DNA of 10,654 bases, from assembly GCA_945613045.1 (NCBI GenBank), contig CALZAG010000040.1, positions 1 through 10,654 of the forward strand, given 5' to 3'. How positions within the stretch are numbered: position 1 is the first letter of the stretch; each line of letters starts with the position of its first letter. The DNA comes from an uncultured Clostridia bacterium (GTDB lineage Bacteria > Bacillota > Clostridia > Oscillospirales > Oscillospiraceae). Positions 1-6,664 of the stretch are shown here, piece by piece. The notes under the pieces were generated by a model that saw only the letters and a program-made list of their open reading frames with translations, searched no databases and was not told the origin of the DNA. Made by a program: the position numbers and the translations under genes.

Positions 1-2497
1 CATCGCTGAAGCTCCTGGCCTTCTTCACGTCGTGCATGACCTCCTGACGGGCGGGAGCGTCGAAGCAGTCGGCGGACAGGGCGAGGTTTTCCTTGTCAAG
101 CTCGATAAAGTCGCGGCGGTTGCGGCCGATGGTAAGATCGGTGCCGGGCTGCACATAGCGGTGCAGCGATATTGCGCCCTCGCGGCCTGCTGCTATCGCG
201 TCGATGGCAAACTTCGGGCCGGTGTACACATCGCCGCCGACGAAGATGTCGGGCTCAGCGGTCTGAAGGGTGAGTGCGTCGGCCTCCGCGGTATCCTTCC
301 TGCCCTTGACCATCGCGCCGGTGTCAAGTCCGCCCCAATCTATCGTCTGTCCGATAGCGCCGATAACGGAGTCGAGCTCTATCGTCTCGAACCTGCCGGT
401 GCCGACGGGCTTTCTGCGGCCCTTTTCGTCGGGCTCGCCGAGCTCCATGATCTCGACCTTGAGAGCCGTGACCTTGCCGTCCTCGCCCACGATCTCAGCA
501 GGTGCGTTCAGGCAGCGGAGCTTCACGCCCTCGGCCAGTGCCTCGGCAAGCTCCTCCTTATCCGCGGGCATCTCGGCCTCAGAGCGGCGGTAGATTATGT
601 AAGTCTCCTCGGCGCCGAGGCGGACCGCGGTACGGCACACGTCCATCGCGACATTGCCGCCGCCTATGACGGCGCATCTTTTGCCGATAACGGGCTTGCT
701 GCCGAGGTTTACCTCGCGCAGGAACTCAACACCGCCGTAAACGCCCTGGAGCTCCTCGCCGACTATGCCGAGCTTTGCACTCTTCTGCGCGCCGATGGCC
801 ACGAAGAAGCCCTTGTAGCCCTCGTCGCGAAGCTGCTGGATGGTGACGTCCTTACCGACCTCAACGCCGCATTTGAACTCAACGCCCATGGCCCTGAGCA
901 CGTCGATCTCGGCGTTTATAACGTCCTTCTCAAGACGGAAGGAGGGGATGCCCATGGTGAGCATACCGCCGGGAACGGCGTTTTTATCGAACACGGTGAC
1001 ATTGCTGTAGCCCATTTCCGCAAGGAAGAAGGCGCAGCTCATGCCGGCGGGGCCCGCGCCGATGACGGCGATCTTCTCCTCGAAGAAGCCCTCGTACTTG
1101 GGCTTTACCACGGGCGGGATATAGCGGGTCTCGGCGTCCAGATCGCGCTTTGCGACGAACTTCTTGACCTCGTCGATCGCAACTGCGCGGTCGATGCTGC
1201 CTCTCGTGCAGGCGTCCTCGCAACGGCGGTTGCATATGGCGCCGCAGACCGCGGGGAAGGGATTTGCCTTCTTTATGAGCGCCAGAGCCTCGGTATAGCG
1301 GCCCTGAGCTGCCATCTTCAGGTAGCCCTGAACGGCGATATGAGCCGGACACGCGGTCTTGCAGGGGGAGGTGCCGGTTTCGTAGCAGTTGATGCGGTTA
1401 TTATCGCGGTAGTTGAAGTCAAACTTCTCGGGGCCCCAGTGATTGTCATCGGGCAGCTCATGCCTGGGATACTCAACGGGGCCGTCCTTGGTGCAGAGCT
1501 TCTGGCCGAGCTTGACGGCGCCCGCGGGGCAGTATTCAACACAGCGGCCGCAGGCCACGCAGTCGGAGGCGGTAACTCTCGCGACGTATGCCGAGCGCGA
1601 CATATTGGGCGTGTTGAAAAGCTGGGAGGTGCGCAGTGCGTTGCAGATATTGACGTTGCAGTTGCAGATGCCGAGTATCTTGTTCTCGCCGTCGATATTG
1701 GTTATCTGATGGACATATCCGTTATCCTCGGCCTTCTTGAGGATATCCAGCGCTTCCTCATAGCTTATGTAGCGGCCGCCCTTCTGGGTCTCGACTATGT
1801 ACTCTGCCATGTCGCCGACGGCTATGCACCAATCCTCCGGATCGTCGCCGCAGCCCTCGCCCAGTATGGATCTGCCCATACGGCAGGAGCAGGGGCTTGC
1901 CGCGTACTTATCATATTTATTCAGCCAATGGGAAATATGCTCTATATCCAGCGACTGCTGTTCGGCGGGTATGGCCTTCTCGACAGGAACCACGTGCATA
2001 CCTATGCCCGCTCCGCCGGGAGGCACCCTTTTGGTCACCTTTACAAGAGGCAGAATGGTCATGCGCTCGAAAAATCTTGCGGTCTCGGGATATTTGTGAA
2101 GGCGGTCCCAGCCCATGTTGGAATACTCCGCGCTTCCGACGACGAATATCGGCAGAACGTACTGAAGCTCCTTTTCGGGATTTTCCCTGTTGTACTCAAG
2201 AACGCCCTCATAAAGCAGCGCGTCGAGAAGCTCCCTGAGCTTTTTCTCCGAATGCTCAGGGTTCATTTCCTTAAGCTGCGCGAAAGAATAAGGCTTGCGT
2301 ATCTTCATTTTGAGGGCAACGTCCGCCATCTCGTCGGTCACGCGCCTGTCAAGACCGTAATACTCCGGATCGCCGGGCTGTACCTTGCCTATGCGGTCGG
2401 TTATCTTCTGAGCAAGATCCAGAATTTTTTGTCTCGCAGGACCCTCGACCGGCTCATTGTAAATATCAAGGTTGTCGGTTATGTTTTTTCCTGACAT
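1..2497 (-). CDS. Multi-[4Fe-4S] FAD/NAD(P)H oxidoreductase, GltD/NfnB-type core (C-terminus cut by window edge)
   Basis: The reverse strand is open from ATG 2497 to base 1, giving 832 codons; the last ~80 residues, judged from its paralog at 3545-6232, are outside the window. A GGGAGGAG ribosome site (2503-2510) lies 5 bases before the ATG. Order of parts: winged-helix-like segment (~55-102); cysteine module with PCSCR (C203, C205), C216, C224 and ICNCNVNIC (C278, C280, C285); ferredoxin motif CVACGRCVEYCP (C313, C316, C319, C323); GltD-type double-cluster domain (C379, C383, C418, C422, C426, C430); FAD-binding GAGPAG (480-485); NAD(P)-binding GGGNVAMD (612-619) followed by YRRSEAEMPA; closing FAD motif at ~750-771. 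The family core moves electrons between NAD(P)H, FAD and iron-sulfur clusters in the cytoplasm. The arginines after the second Rossmann motif would favour NADPH. The physiological acceptor is unknown. No gltB neighbour is visible, so glutamate synthase is not supported. It is divergent from the regulator gene at 2790. Confidence 0.9.
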   Translation of the reverse strand, partial: MSGKNITDNLDIYNEPVEGPARQKILDLAQKITDRIGKVQPGDPEYYGLDRRVTDEMADVALKMKIRKPYSFAQLKEMNPEHSEKKLRELLDALLYEGVLEYNRENPEKELQYVLPIFVVGSAEYSNMGWDRLHKYPETARFFERMTILPLVKVTKRVPPGGAGIGMHVVPVEKAIPAEQQSLDIEHISHWLNKYDKYAASPCSCRMGRSILGEGCGDDPEDWCIAVGDMAEYIVETQKGGRYISYEEALDILKKAEDNGYVHQITNIDGENKILGICNCNVNICNALRTSQLFNTPNMSRSAYVARVTASDCVACGRCVEYCPAGAVKLGQKLCTKDGPVEYPRHELPDDNHWGPEKFDFNYRDNNRINCYETGTSPCKTACPAHIAVQGYLKMAAQGRYTEALALIKKANPFPAVCGAICNRRCEDACTRGSIDRAVAIDEVKKFVAKRDLDAETRYIPPVVKPKYEGFFEEKIAVIGAGPAGMSCAFFLAEMGYSNVTVFDKNAVPGGMLTMGIPSFRLEKDVINAEIDVLRAMGVEFKCGVEVGKDVTIQQLRDEGYKGFFVAIGAQKSAKLGIVGEELQGVYGGVEFLREVNLGSKPVIGKRCAVIGGGNVAMDVCRTAVRLGAEETYIIYRRSEAEMPADKEELAEALAEGVKLRCLNAPAEIVGEDGKVTALKVEIMELGEPDEKGRRKPVGTGRFETIELDSVIGAIGQTIDWGGLDTGAMVKGRKDTAEADALTLQTAEPDIFVGGDVYTGPKFAIDAIAAGREGAISLHRYVQPGTDLTIGRNRRDFIELDKENLALSADCFDAPARQEVMHDVKKARSFSD

Positions 2498-2523
2498 TTT
2501 TGCTCCTCCCTAAATCAAAAAGC

Positions 2524-2601
2524 ATTGCGGATATCCGTCCTGTGTTCCGTCACGGTGCCCTGCCGTCTTATCAGCGGCAAAATGTATTGACAATCCGCAA
2601 T
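2524..2601. repeat. Inverted repeats in the leader of the minus-strand flavoprotein
   Basis: CGGATATCCG (2528-2537) is a perfect 10-base palindrome. ATTGCGGAT (2524-2532) is repeated inverted as ATCCGCAAT (2593-2601), so the predicted minus-strand leader could fold two ways. TGCCG/CGGCA (2561-2565/2575-2579) adds a short stem between the arms. No known riboswitch class was recognised. Confidence 0.4.
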
Positions 2602-2615
2602 CAGTGTAATAAAAT
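2587..2615 (+). promoter_or_regulatory. Strong sigma-A-like promoter for the regulator-flavoprotein-hypA operon
   Basis: TTGACA (2587-2592), a 17-base spacer and TAAAAT (2610-2615) give an exact -35 and a five-of-six -10. The predicted start is near 2622, leaving a leader of about 168 bases before the GTG at 2790. An AATTGGT sequence (2613-2619), identical to one arm of a PdhR/FadR-type operator, overlaps the end of the -10, but the matching right arm is poor. This is the best promoter on the plus strand ahead of the operon. Confidence 0.65.
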
Positions 2616-2629
2616 TGGTCTATCCGTTG

Positions 2630-2647
2630 TGTTAATGTTAAAACATT
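2630..2647. promoter_or_regulatory. Palindrome inside the divergent control region, weakly Rex-like
   Basis: AATGTT (2634-2639) and AACATT (2642-2647) form a perfect 6-base inverted repeat with a 2-base centre. The overlapping bases 2630-2645 match TGTTAA-N4-TTAACA, the core of the site used by the NADH-sensing repressor Rex in Firmicutes, at 10 of 12 specified positions. It overlaps the -10 of the minus-strand promoter and lies just downstream of the predicted plus-strand start. AT-rich DNA yields such matches by chance, so the factor is uncertain. Confidence 0.35.
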
Positions 2648-2664
2648 TGTGGTCGTTTTGTCAA
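2635..2664 (-). promoter_or_regulatory. Candidate promoter for the minus-strand flavoprotein
   Basis: Reading the minus strand, an exact TTGACA (2664-2659) is followed after 18 bases by TAACAT (2640-2635, four of six matches to TATAAT). The predicted start is near 2628, giving a leader of about 130 bases before ATG 2497. The -10 lies inside the palindrome at 2634-2647. The assignment rests on the -35 match and its position only. Confidence 0.45.
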
Positions 2665-2758
2665 TAATGTACTATTATTTATTGCAATATTTGTGCTTAT
2701 TGCTCAGAAAATCTCCCCTGTAACTGTTGAAAAGCGATAGGCTCTCAGTTGTTTGGTT

Positions 2759-2771
2759 TTGGTCGCACCAA
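2759..2771. promoter_or_regulatory. Candidate FadR/PdhR-type operator (TTGGT-CGC-ACCAA)
   Basis: The 13 bases form a perfect 5+5 inverted repeat with a 3-base spacer, and the right arm continues as ACCAATT. This resembles the published PdhR consensus AATTGGT-N3-ACCAATT and the TGGT-N3-ACCA style of FadR-family GntR operators. It lies 18 bases ahead of the GTG start of a FadR-family regulator, which suggests autoregulation. It is about 140 bases downstream of the best predicted transcription start, so it would act as a roadblock or serve a nearer promoter not clearly seen. A TTGAAA at 2727-2732 lacks a good -10. Confidence 0.55.
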
Positions 2772-2789
2772 TTTGCACGGAGGCTCTTT

Positions 2790-3524
2790 GTGGAAAATTT
2801 TGAAAAGCTGTCGGCTCCGACCCTGAAGGAGCTTTTTATAAACAAAATGGCGGAGCTCATTCTCTCCGGAAGGCTCAAGGTCGGCGAAAGGCTGCCGCCT
2901 GAGCGCTCCCTTGCCGAGCAGATGGGCATCGGCAAGACCGTCGTTCACAGCGGGCTTCAGGAGCTTGCCCGAATGGGCTTTGTGACCATCAAGCCCCAGA
3001 GCGGCGTTTATATAGCAGATTACATGGTCACCGGCAATCTTGAGACCTTCAACGCCGTTGCAAAATACAGCGGCTATAACATCAGCCCCGAGATAATCCG
3101 CGGTATGTATGATATGCGCTACGCCATGGAAGGGCTCGCAATGGAGCGCTTCGCCCGTCAGCACACCGCGGAGGATATAAAAACGCTCCGTGAGATGATA
3201 GTCGGCATATGCAATTACGTCGCGTCAGAGGACATGAACTATACCGGGCTTGCCGAGCGCTTTTTCGATTTTCACCACATGCTCTCGCTCCTGAGCCGGA
3301 GCGCGATAATACCCCTCACTTTCAACGCGGTCAAGGACGTCAGCATCGTGCTGTGGGAAAAATACCTGCGGTCACACAGCCCGGGTAAAGCTATAGACAG
3401 GCTCACCTACTTTGTCGACTGTTTCGAAGCCGGCGACGGCGAGGCCGCCTGCCTTGAGCTCAAAAACGGGCTCGATGAGCAGTTTGACAGAATGTTCAAC
3501 AAGCAGCAAACAGTTTTACAATAA
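2790..3524 (+). CDS. FadR-subfamily GntR transcriptional regulator
   Basis: This 244-residue DNA-binding regulator has an N-terminal winged helix (~11-78; core LPPERSLAEQMGIG, then the recognition helix and wing IKPQSGVYIADYM) and an all-helical FCD ligand domain (~100-236, opening with MRYAMEGLAMERFA). The start is taken as GTG 2790 because CGGAGG (2778-2783) sits 6 bases before it. The ATG at 2727 would add 21 residues unlike the family and has no comparable ribosome site. FCD domains of the metal-binding type carry one Asp and three His. Here the FDFHH motif keeps one His, but the other expected positions read as Phe, Leu and Gly, so metal binding looks lost. The effector is unknown. The gene precedes the plus-strand flavoprotein by 20 bases, is probably cotranscribed with it, and is divergent from the other flavoprotein, so both are likely targets. 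Confidence 0.88.
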   Translation: MENFEKLSAPTLKELFINKMAELILSGRLKVGERLPPERSLAEQMGIGKTVVHSGLQELARMGFVTIKPQSGVYIADYMVTGNLETFNAVAKYSGYNISPEIIRGMYDMRYAMEGLAMERFARQHTAEDIKTLREMIVGICNYVASEDMNYTGLAERFFDFHHMLSLLSRSAIIPLTFNAVKDVSIVLWEKYLRSHSPGKAIDRLTYFVDCFEAGDGEAACLELKNGLDEQFDRMFNKQQTVLQ

Positions 3525-3544
3525 ATATTGAAGGGAGAACAAAA

Positions 3545-6232
3545 ATGGCACAACTCAGACCCAAGATCGTCAAGCTTGCCAGGATCATAGGCAGTGTGAC
3601 CGGCATAATGACGAAGATCGACGAGAACGCACCGGAATACTACAGTCTGGTGAACATCGTCAGCGACGACGAGGCCGATATCGCCATCGCCGCCGGACTG
3701 CGCAAGGAGCGCACAGCGGGCTGGCTCGCGAAAAAGGTCGGCAAGACCGTGGAGGAGATCCAGCCGCTGCTGGATAATCTCGTTTACTACGGCGTTTTCC
3801 GCCGCACCTACAGCGCCGAGGCCGGTCAGGACGTCTACTATATGCAGATCTACGCCCCCGGCATCCTTGAGATGATGGTGAATAACGTGGAGCTTGCCGC
3901 CGCGCACCCCGAGGTAAACCGCGCATTTGAGGAATACACCAGAAATCTGGCGGCGACCATGGGCTCCTTTATTCCGGACGGCTACGGGCTCATGCGTGTT
4001 ATCCCCGTTCAGAGCGCCGTGGAGGATAACCCCGACACAGCCGAATTTGAAAAGCTCTCCTACTATCTGGATAAGTACGACAAGTTCTCCGTGGCTCCCT
4101 GCTCCTGCCGAGCCTCACGCACCGCGATAGGCGACGGCTGCGGACATCTGGACGAGGATATGTGCATCCAGATGGGTAAGGGCGCGGAGCACTACATCCG
4201 CAGCGGACGCGCAAGGGAGATCACCAAGCAGGAGGCTCTCGAGATAATCAAGCGCGCCGAGGATAACGGTCTTATGCATGATATCCCCAACATCGAAGAG
4301 GCCGGCGACAGCGCCGCTATCTGCAACTGCTGCGCCTGCGCCTGCTTCGGTCTGCGCGTCGGCCTTATGTTCGGCGCGAGGGACGCGATTCGTTCGAACT
4401 TCGTGGCCGAGGTCGACGAGGCGAAGTGCGTCGCCTGTGCTCAGTGCGTCGAGGTATGTCCCGGCAACGCGCTCAGGCTCGGCCAGAAGCTGTGTTCCAC
4501 GGATGATCTGTCCGTCGCTCCTGATTACAAGAAGATATCCGAAGTCATTATCCCAACAAAGGCAGTCTGGAACGTCGATTACCGCGAAAACCGCGAGGAC
4601 GTCATGCCCACCGGCACCGCGCCCTGCAAGACGGCCTGCCCCGCACACATACCCGTTCAGGGCTATCTGAAGCTGGCAGCTCAGGGTCGCTACACCGAGG
4701 CTCTTGAGCTAATAAAGACAGAGAACCCCTTCCCCGCCGTATGCGGCCGAATCTGCAACAAGCGCTGCGAGGCCGAATGCACCCGCGCAAGCGTTGACGA
4801 GGCTGTCGCCATTGACGAGGTCAAGCGCTTTATCGCCGACCACGACCTGAACGAAAAGACCCGCTACGTTCCCAAGATGGTAAACCAGACCGGCCGCCCC
4901 TACACCCAGAAGATCGCCGTCATAGGCGCGGGCCCCGCCGGCATGAGCTGCGCATACTATCTTGCGCACAAGGGTTACCCTGTCACCGTTTTCGATAAAA
5001 ACCCCGTCCCCGGCGGCATGCTCACGCTTGGTATCCCCTCCTTCCGCCTTGAAAAGGACGTCCTGAACGCCGAGATCGACATTCTTCGTGAGATGGGCGT
5101 TGAATTCAAGTGCGGCGTCGAGGTCGGCAAAGACGTTACCATACAGCAGCTCCGAGAGGAGGGCTATAAGGGCTTCTATCTGGCTATCGGCGCTCAGAAG
5201 TCCGCTCCGCTCGGCATTTCGGGCGAGGAGCTCGAGGGCGTGTTCGGCGGCGTTGACTTCCTGCGTGAGGTAAACCTCGGCAACAAGCCCAAGATCGGTA
5301 AAAAATGCGCCGTTATCGGCGGCGGCAACGTTGCGATGGACGTATGCCGCAGCGCCGTCCGCCTTGGCGCGAAGGACACCTACATAATCTACCGCCGCTC
5401 CGAGGCCGAGATGCCCGCAGACCCCGAGGAGGTCAAGGAGGCAATGGCCGAGGGCGTCAAGTTCCGCTTCCTGAGCGCTCCCGTCGAGATCGAAGGTGCA
5501 GACGGCAAGGTCACTGGGCTCAAGGTCGAGCTCGTGGAGCTTGGCGAGCCCGATGAGAAGGGCCGCCGCAAGCCCGTCGGCACCGGCAAATTCGAAATTA
5601 TCAAGGTCGACAGCGTCATCGGCGCCATAGGTCAGGTCGTCGATTGGGGCGGGCTCGACGTCGGCAAGCTCGAGATCACAAAGAAGGGCCTTGCCGTGGC
5701 CGACAGCCTCACCTATCAGACCGCCGAGCCCGACATCTTCGTCGGCGGCGACTGCTATACCGGCCCGAAGTTTGCTATCGACGCGATAGCTGCCGGCAAG
5801 GAGGGCGCCATCTCCCTGCACCGCGCCGTACATGAGGGCCAGACGCTCACAATGGGCCGCGACCGCAGGATCTACAAGGCTCTGAATAAGGAGCACACGC
5901 TTTTAGACGTCAGCAGCTTCGATCATGAGCACCGTCAGGTCCCCGGATACAACGAGACCAAGTCCAAGACCTTCTCCGACGCCCGCGTTACCTTCACAGA
6001 GGAACAGGTACGCAAGGAGACAGCCCGCTGCCTCGGCTGCGGCGCAACCAAGGTCGACGAATACCTGTGCATCGGCTGCGGTTTGTGCACCACCAAGTGC
6101 AAGTTTGACGCCATCAAGCTTAAAAAGGTGCGCAATATCCACGCCGGCACCTTCGAGACCATGCCCATCAAGGTCGCGGAGGGTCTCGTCAAGCGCACCG
6201 GCGGCATCATCAAGAAGGCTGTCACAAAGTAA
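3545..6232 (+). CDS. Multi-[4Fe-4S] FAD/NAD(P)H oxidoreductase, GltD/NfnB-type core
   Basis: This complete 895-residue protein starts at an ATG 7 bases after AAGGGAG (3531-3537). Parts in order: winged-helix-like segment (~42-87); cysteine module PCSCR (C186, C188), C199, C207 and ICNCCACAC (C260, C262, C263, C265, C267); ferredoxin motif CVACAQCVEVCP (C295, C298, C301, C305); GltD-type cluster domain (C361, C365, C400, C404, C408, C412); FAD-binding GAGPAG (461-466); NAD(P)-binding GGGNVAMD (592-599) with YRRSEAEMPA; closing FAD motif (730-751); C-terminal cluster CLGCG (829-833) and CIGCGLCTTKC (842-852). No signal peptide or membrane segment is seen, so it should be cytoplasmic. The expected chemistry is electron transfer between NAD(P)H and low-potential iron-sulfur carriers. 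It is far longer than GltD (~450-490 residues), and no GltB or NfnA partner is adjacent. It overlaps hypA by one base. The natural partner is unknown. Confidence 0.92.
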   Translation: MAQLRPKIVKLARIIGSVTGIMTKIDENAPEYYSLVNIVSDDEADIAIAAGLRKERTAGWLAKKVGKTVEEIQPLLDNLVYYGVFRRTYSAEAGQDVYYMQIYAPGILEMMVNNVELAAAHPEVNRAFEEYTRNLAATMGSFIPDGYGLMRVIPVQSAVEDNPDTAEFEKLSYYLDKYDKFSVAPCSCRASRTAIGDGCGHLDEDMCIQMGKGAEHYIRSGRAREITKQEALEIIKRAEDNGLMHDIPNIEEAGDSAAICNCCACACFGLRVGLMFGARDAIRSNFVAEVDEAKCVACAQCVEVCPGNALRLGQKLCSTDDLSVAPDYKKISEVIIPTKAVWNVDYRENREDVMPTGTAPCKTACPAHIPVQGYLKLAAQGRYTEALELIKTENPFPAVCGRICNKRCEAECTRASVDEAVAIDEVKRFIADHDLNEKTRYVPKMVNQTGRPYTQKIAVIGAGPAGMSCAYYLAHKGYPVTVFDKNPVPGGMLTLGIPSFRLEKDVLNAEIDILREMGVEFKCGVEVGKDVTIQQLREEGYKGFYLAIGAQKSAPLGISGEELEGVFGGVDFLREVNLGNKPKIGKKCAVIGGGNVAMDVCRSAVRLGAKDTYIIYRRSEAEMPADPEEVKEAMAEGVKFRFLSAPVEIEGADGKVTGLKVELVELGEPDEKGRRKPVGTGKFEIIKVDSVIGAIGQVVDWGGLDVGKLEITKKGLAVADSLTYQTAEPDIFVGGDCYTGPKFAIDAIAAGKEGAISLHRAVHEGQTLTMGRDRRIYKALNKEHTLLDVSSFDHEHRQVPGYNETKSKTFSDARVTFTEEQVRKETARCLGCGATKVDEYLCIGCGLCTTKCKFDAIKLKKVRNIHAGTFETMPIKVAEGLVKRTGGIIKKAVTK

Positions 6233-6573
6233 TGCACGAGCTTGGTATCTGTGACGCGCTGCTTAAAATGGTCGATAAGGCGGTGAAAGAGGAAGGCTGC
6301 GAGGGCGTCAGCAGCATCACCGTCGAGGTGGGTATGCTTTCGGGCGTTATTCCGCATTTCCTCAGTGACTGCTGGGAGGCCGTCATCGACGGCACCCCCT
6401 ATGCGCAGACCGAGATGATCGTGGAGACCCTGCCGGGCATCGCCCGCTGCCTTGACTGCGGCAGTGAGTTTGAGGCGGACGTCGAGAAGCTCGTCTGCCC
6501 CGAATGCGGCGGCAAAAAGCTGACTCCCGTCACCGGCCGCGACCTCACGCTGAAAGAAATAGCGGCGTATTAA
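6232..6573 (+). CDS. hypA: HypA, nickel-insertion chaperone for hydrogenase maturation
   Basis: The 113-residue product begins MHELGI, the conserved N-terminus whose His2 and neighbours bind nickel, and carries a zinc-site pair CLDCG (C73, C76) and CPECG (C89, C92). It ends with the family's GRDLTLKEI segment, and its length is normal for HypA. With HypB, HypA normally delivers Ni(II) to [NiFe]-hydrogenase. The ATG overlaps the upstream stop by one base (TAATG), and no good ribosome site lies at normal spacing, so translation is probably coupled to the flavoprotein. No hypB-F or hydrogenase gene lies in the window, so the client enzyme is unknown and may be encoded elsewhere. The family call is firm; the role in this operon is inferred from position. 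Confidence 0.92.
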   Translation: MHELGICDALLKMVDKAVKEEGCEGVSSITVEVGMLSGVIPHFLSDCWEAVIDGTPYAQTEMIVETLPGIARCLDCGSEFEADVEKLVCPECGGKKLTPVTGRDLTLKEIAAY

Positions 6574-6611
6574 AGCCAGAGGCATGGCAAAAATCAGCAA
6601 AACAAAGTATG

Positions 6612-6642
6612 AAAATCCCCGCCTGTTTTGGGCGGGGATTTT
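6612..6642. terminator. Strong, probably bidirectional rho-independent terminator
   Basis: AAAATCCCCGCC (6612-6623) pairs perfectly with GGCGGGGATTTT (6631-6642) around a 7-base loop, followed by further T. It ends the plus-strand hypA operon. The A-run on the left gives a T-run on the other strand, so it can also end the convergent XRE gene (stop at 6665). Confidence 0.92.
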
Positions 6643-6664
6643 TGTCTGCAAGCTGCTCTCCGTA

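Noticed and set aside
32..2494. An 820-codon open frame on the plus strand.
   Set aside because: It is codon-aligned antisense to the flavoprotein gene, whose reverse-strand translation contains clear FAD, NAD(P) and cluster motifs. The plus-strand product has no recognisable motif and no ribosome site. High G+C and codon bias explain the open frame.
2727..2789. Upstream ATG for the GntR regulator.
   Set aside because: The extra 21 residues are not family-like, the operator palindrome lies within them, and CGGAGG is correctly spaced for GTG 2790.
4709..5896. A 395-codon open frame on the minus strand.
   Set aside because: It is the antisense shadow of the second flavoprotein's core, and its composition matches the shadow at 32-2494.
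1..6232. Annotation of either flavoprotein as glutamate synthase small subunit (gltD) or NfnB.
   Set aside because: Both are about twice as long, carry extra cluster modules, and have no gltB or nfnA neighbour. Only the core fold is shared.
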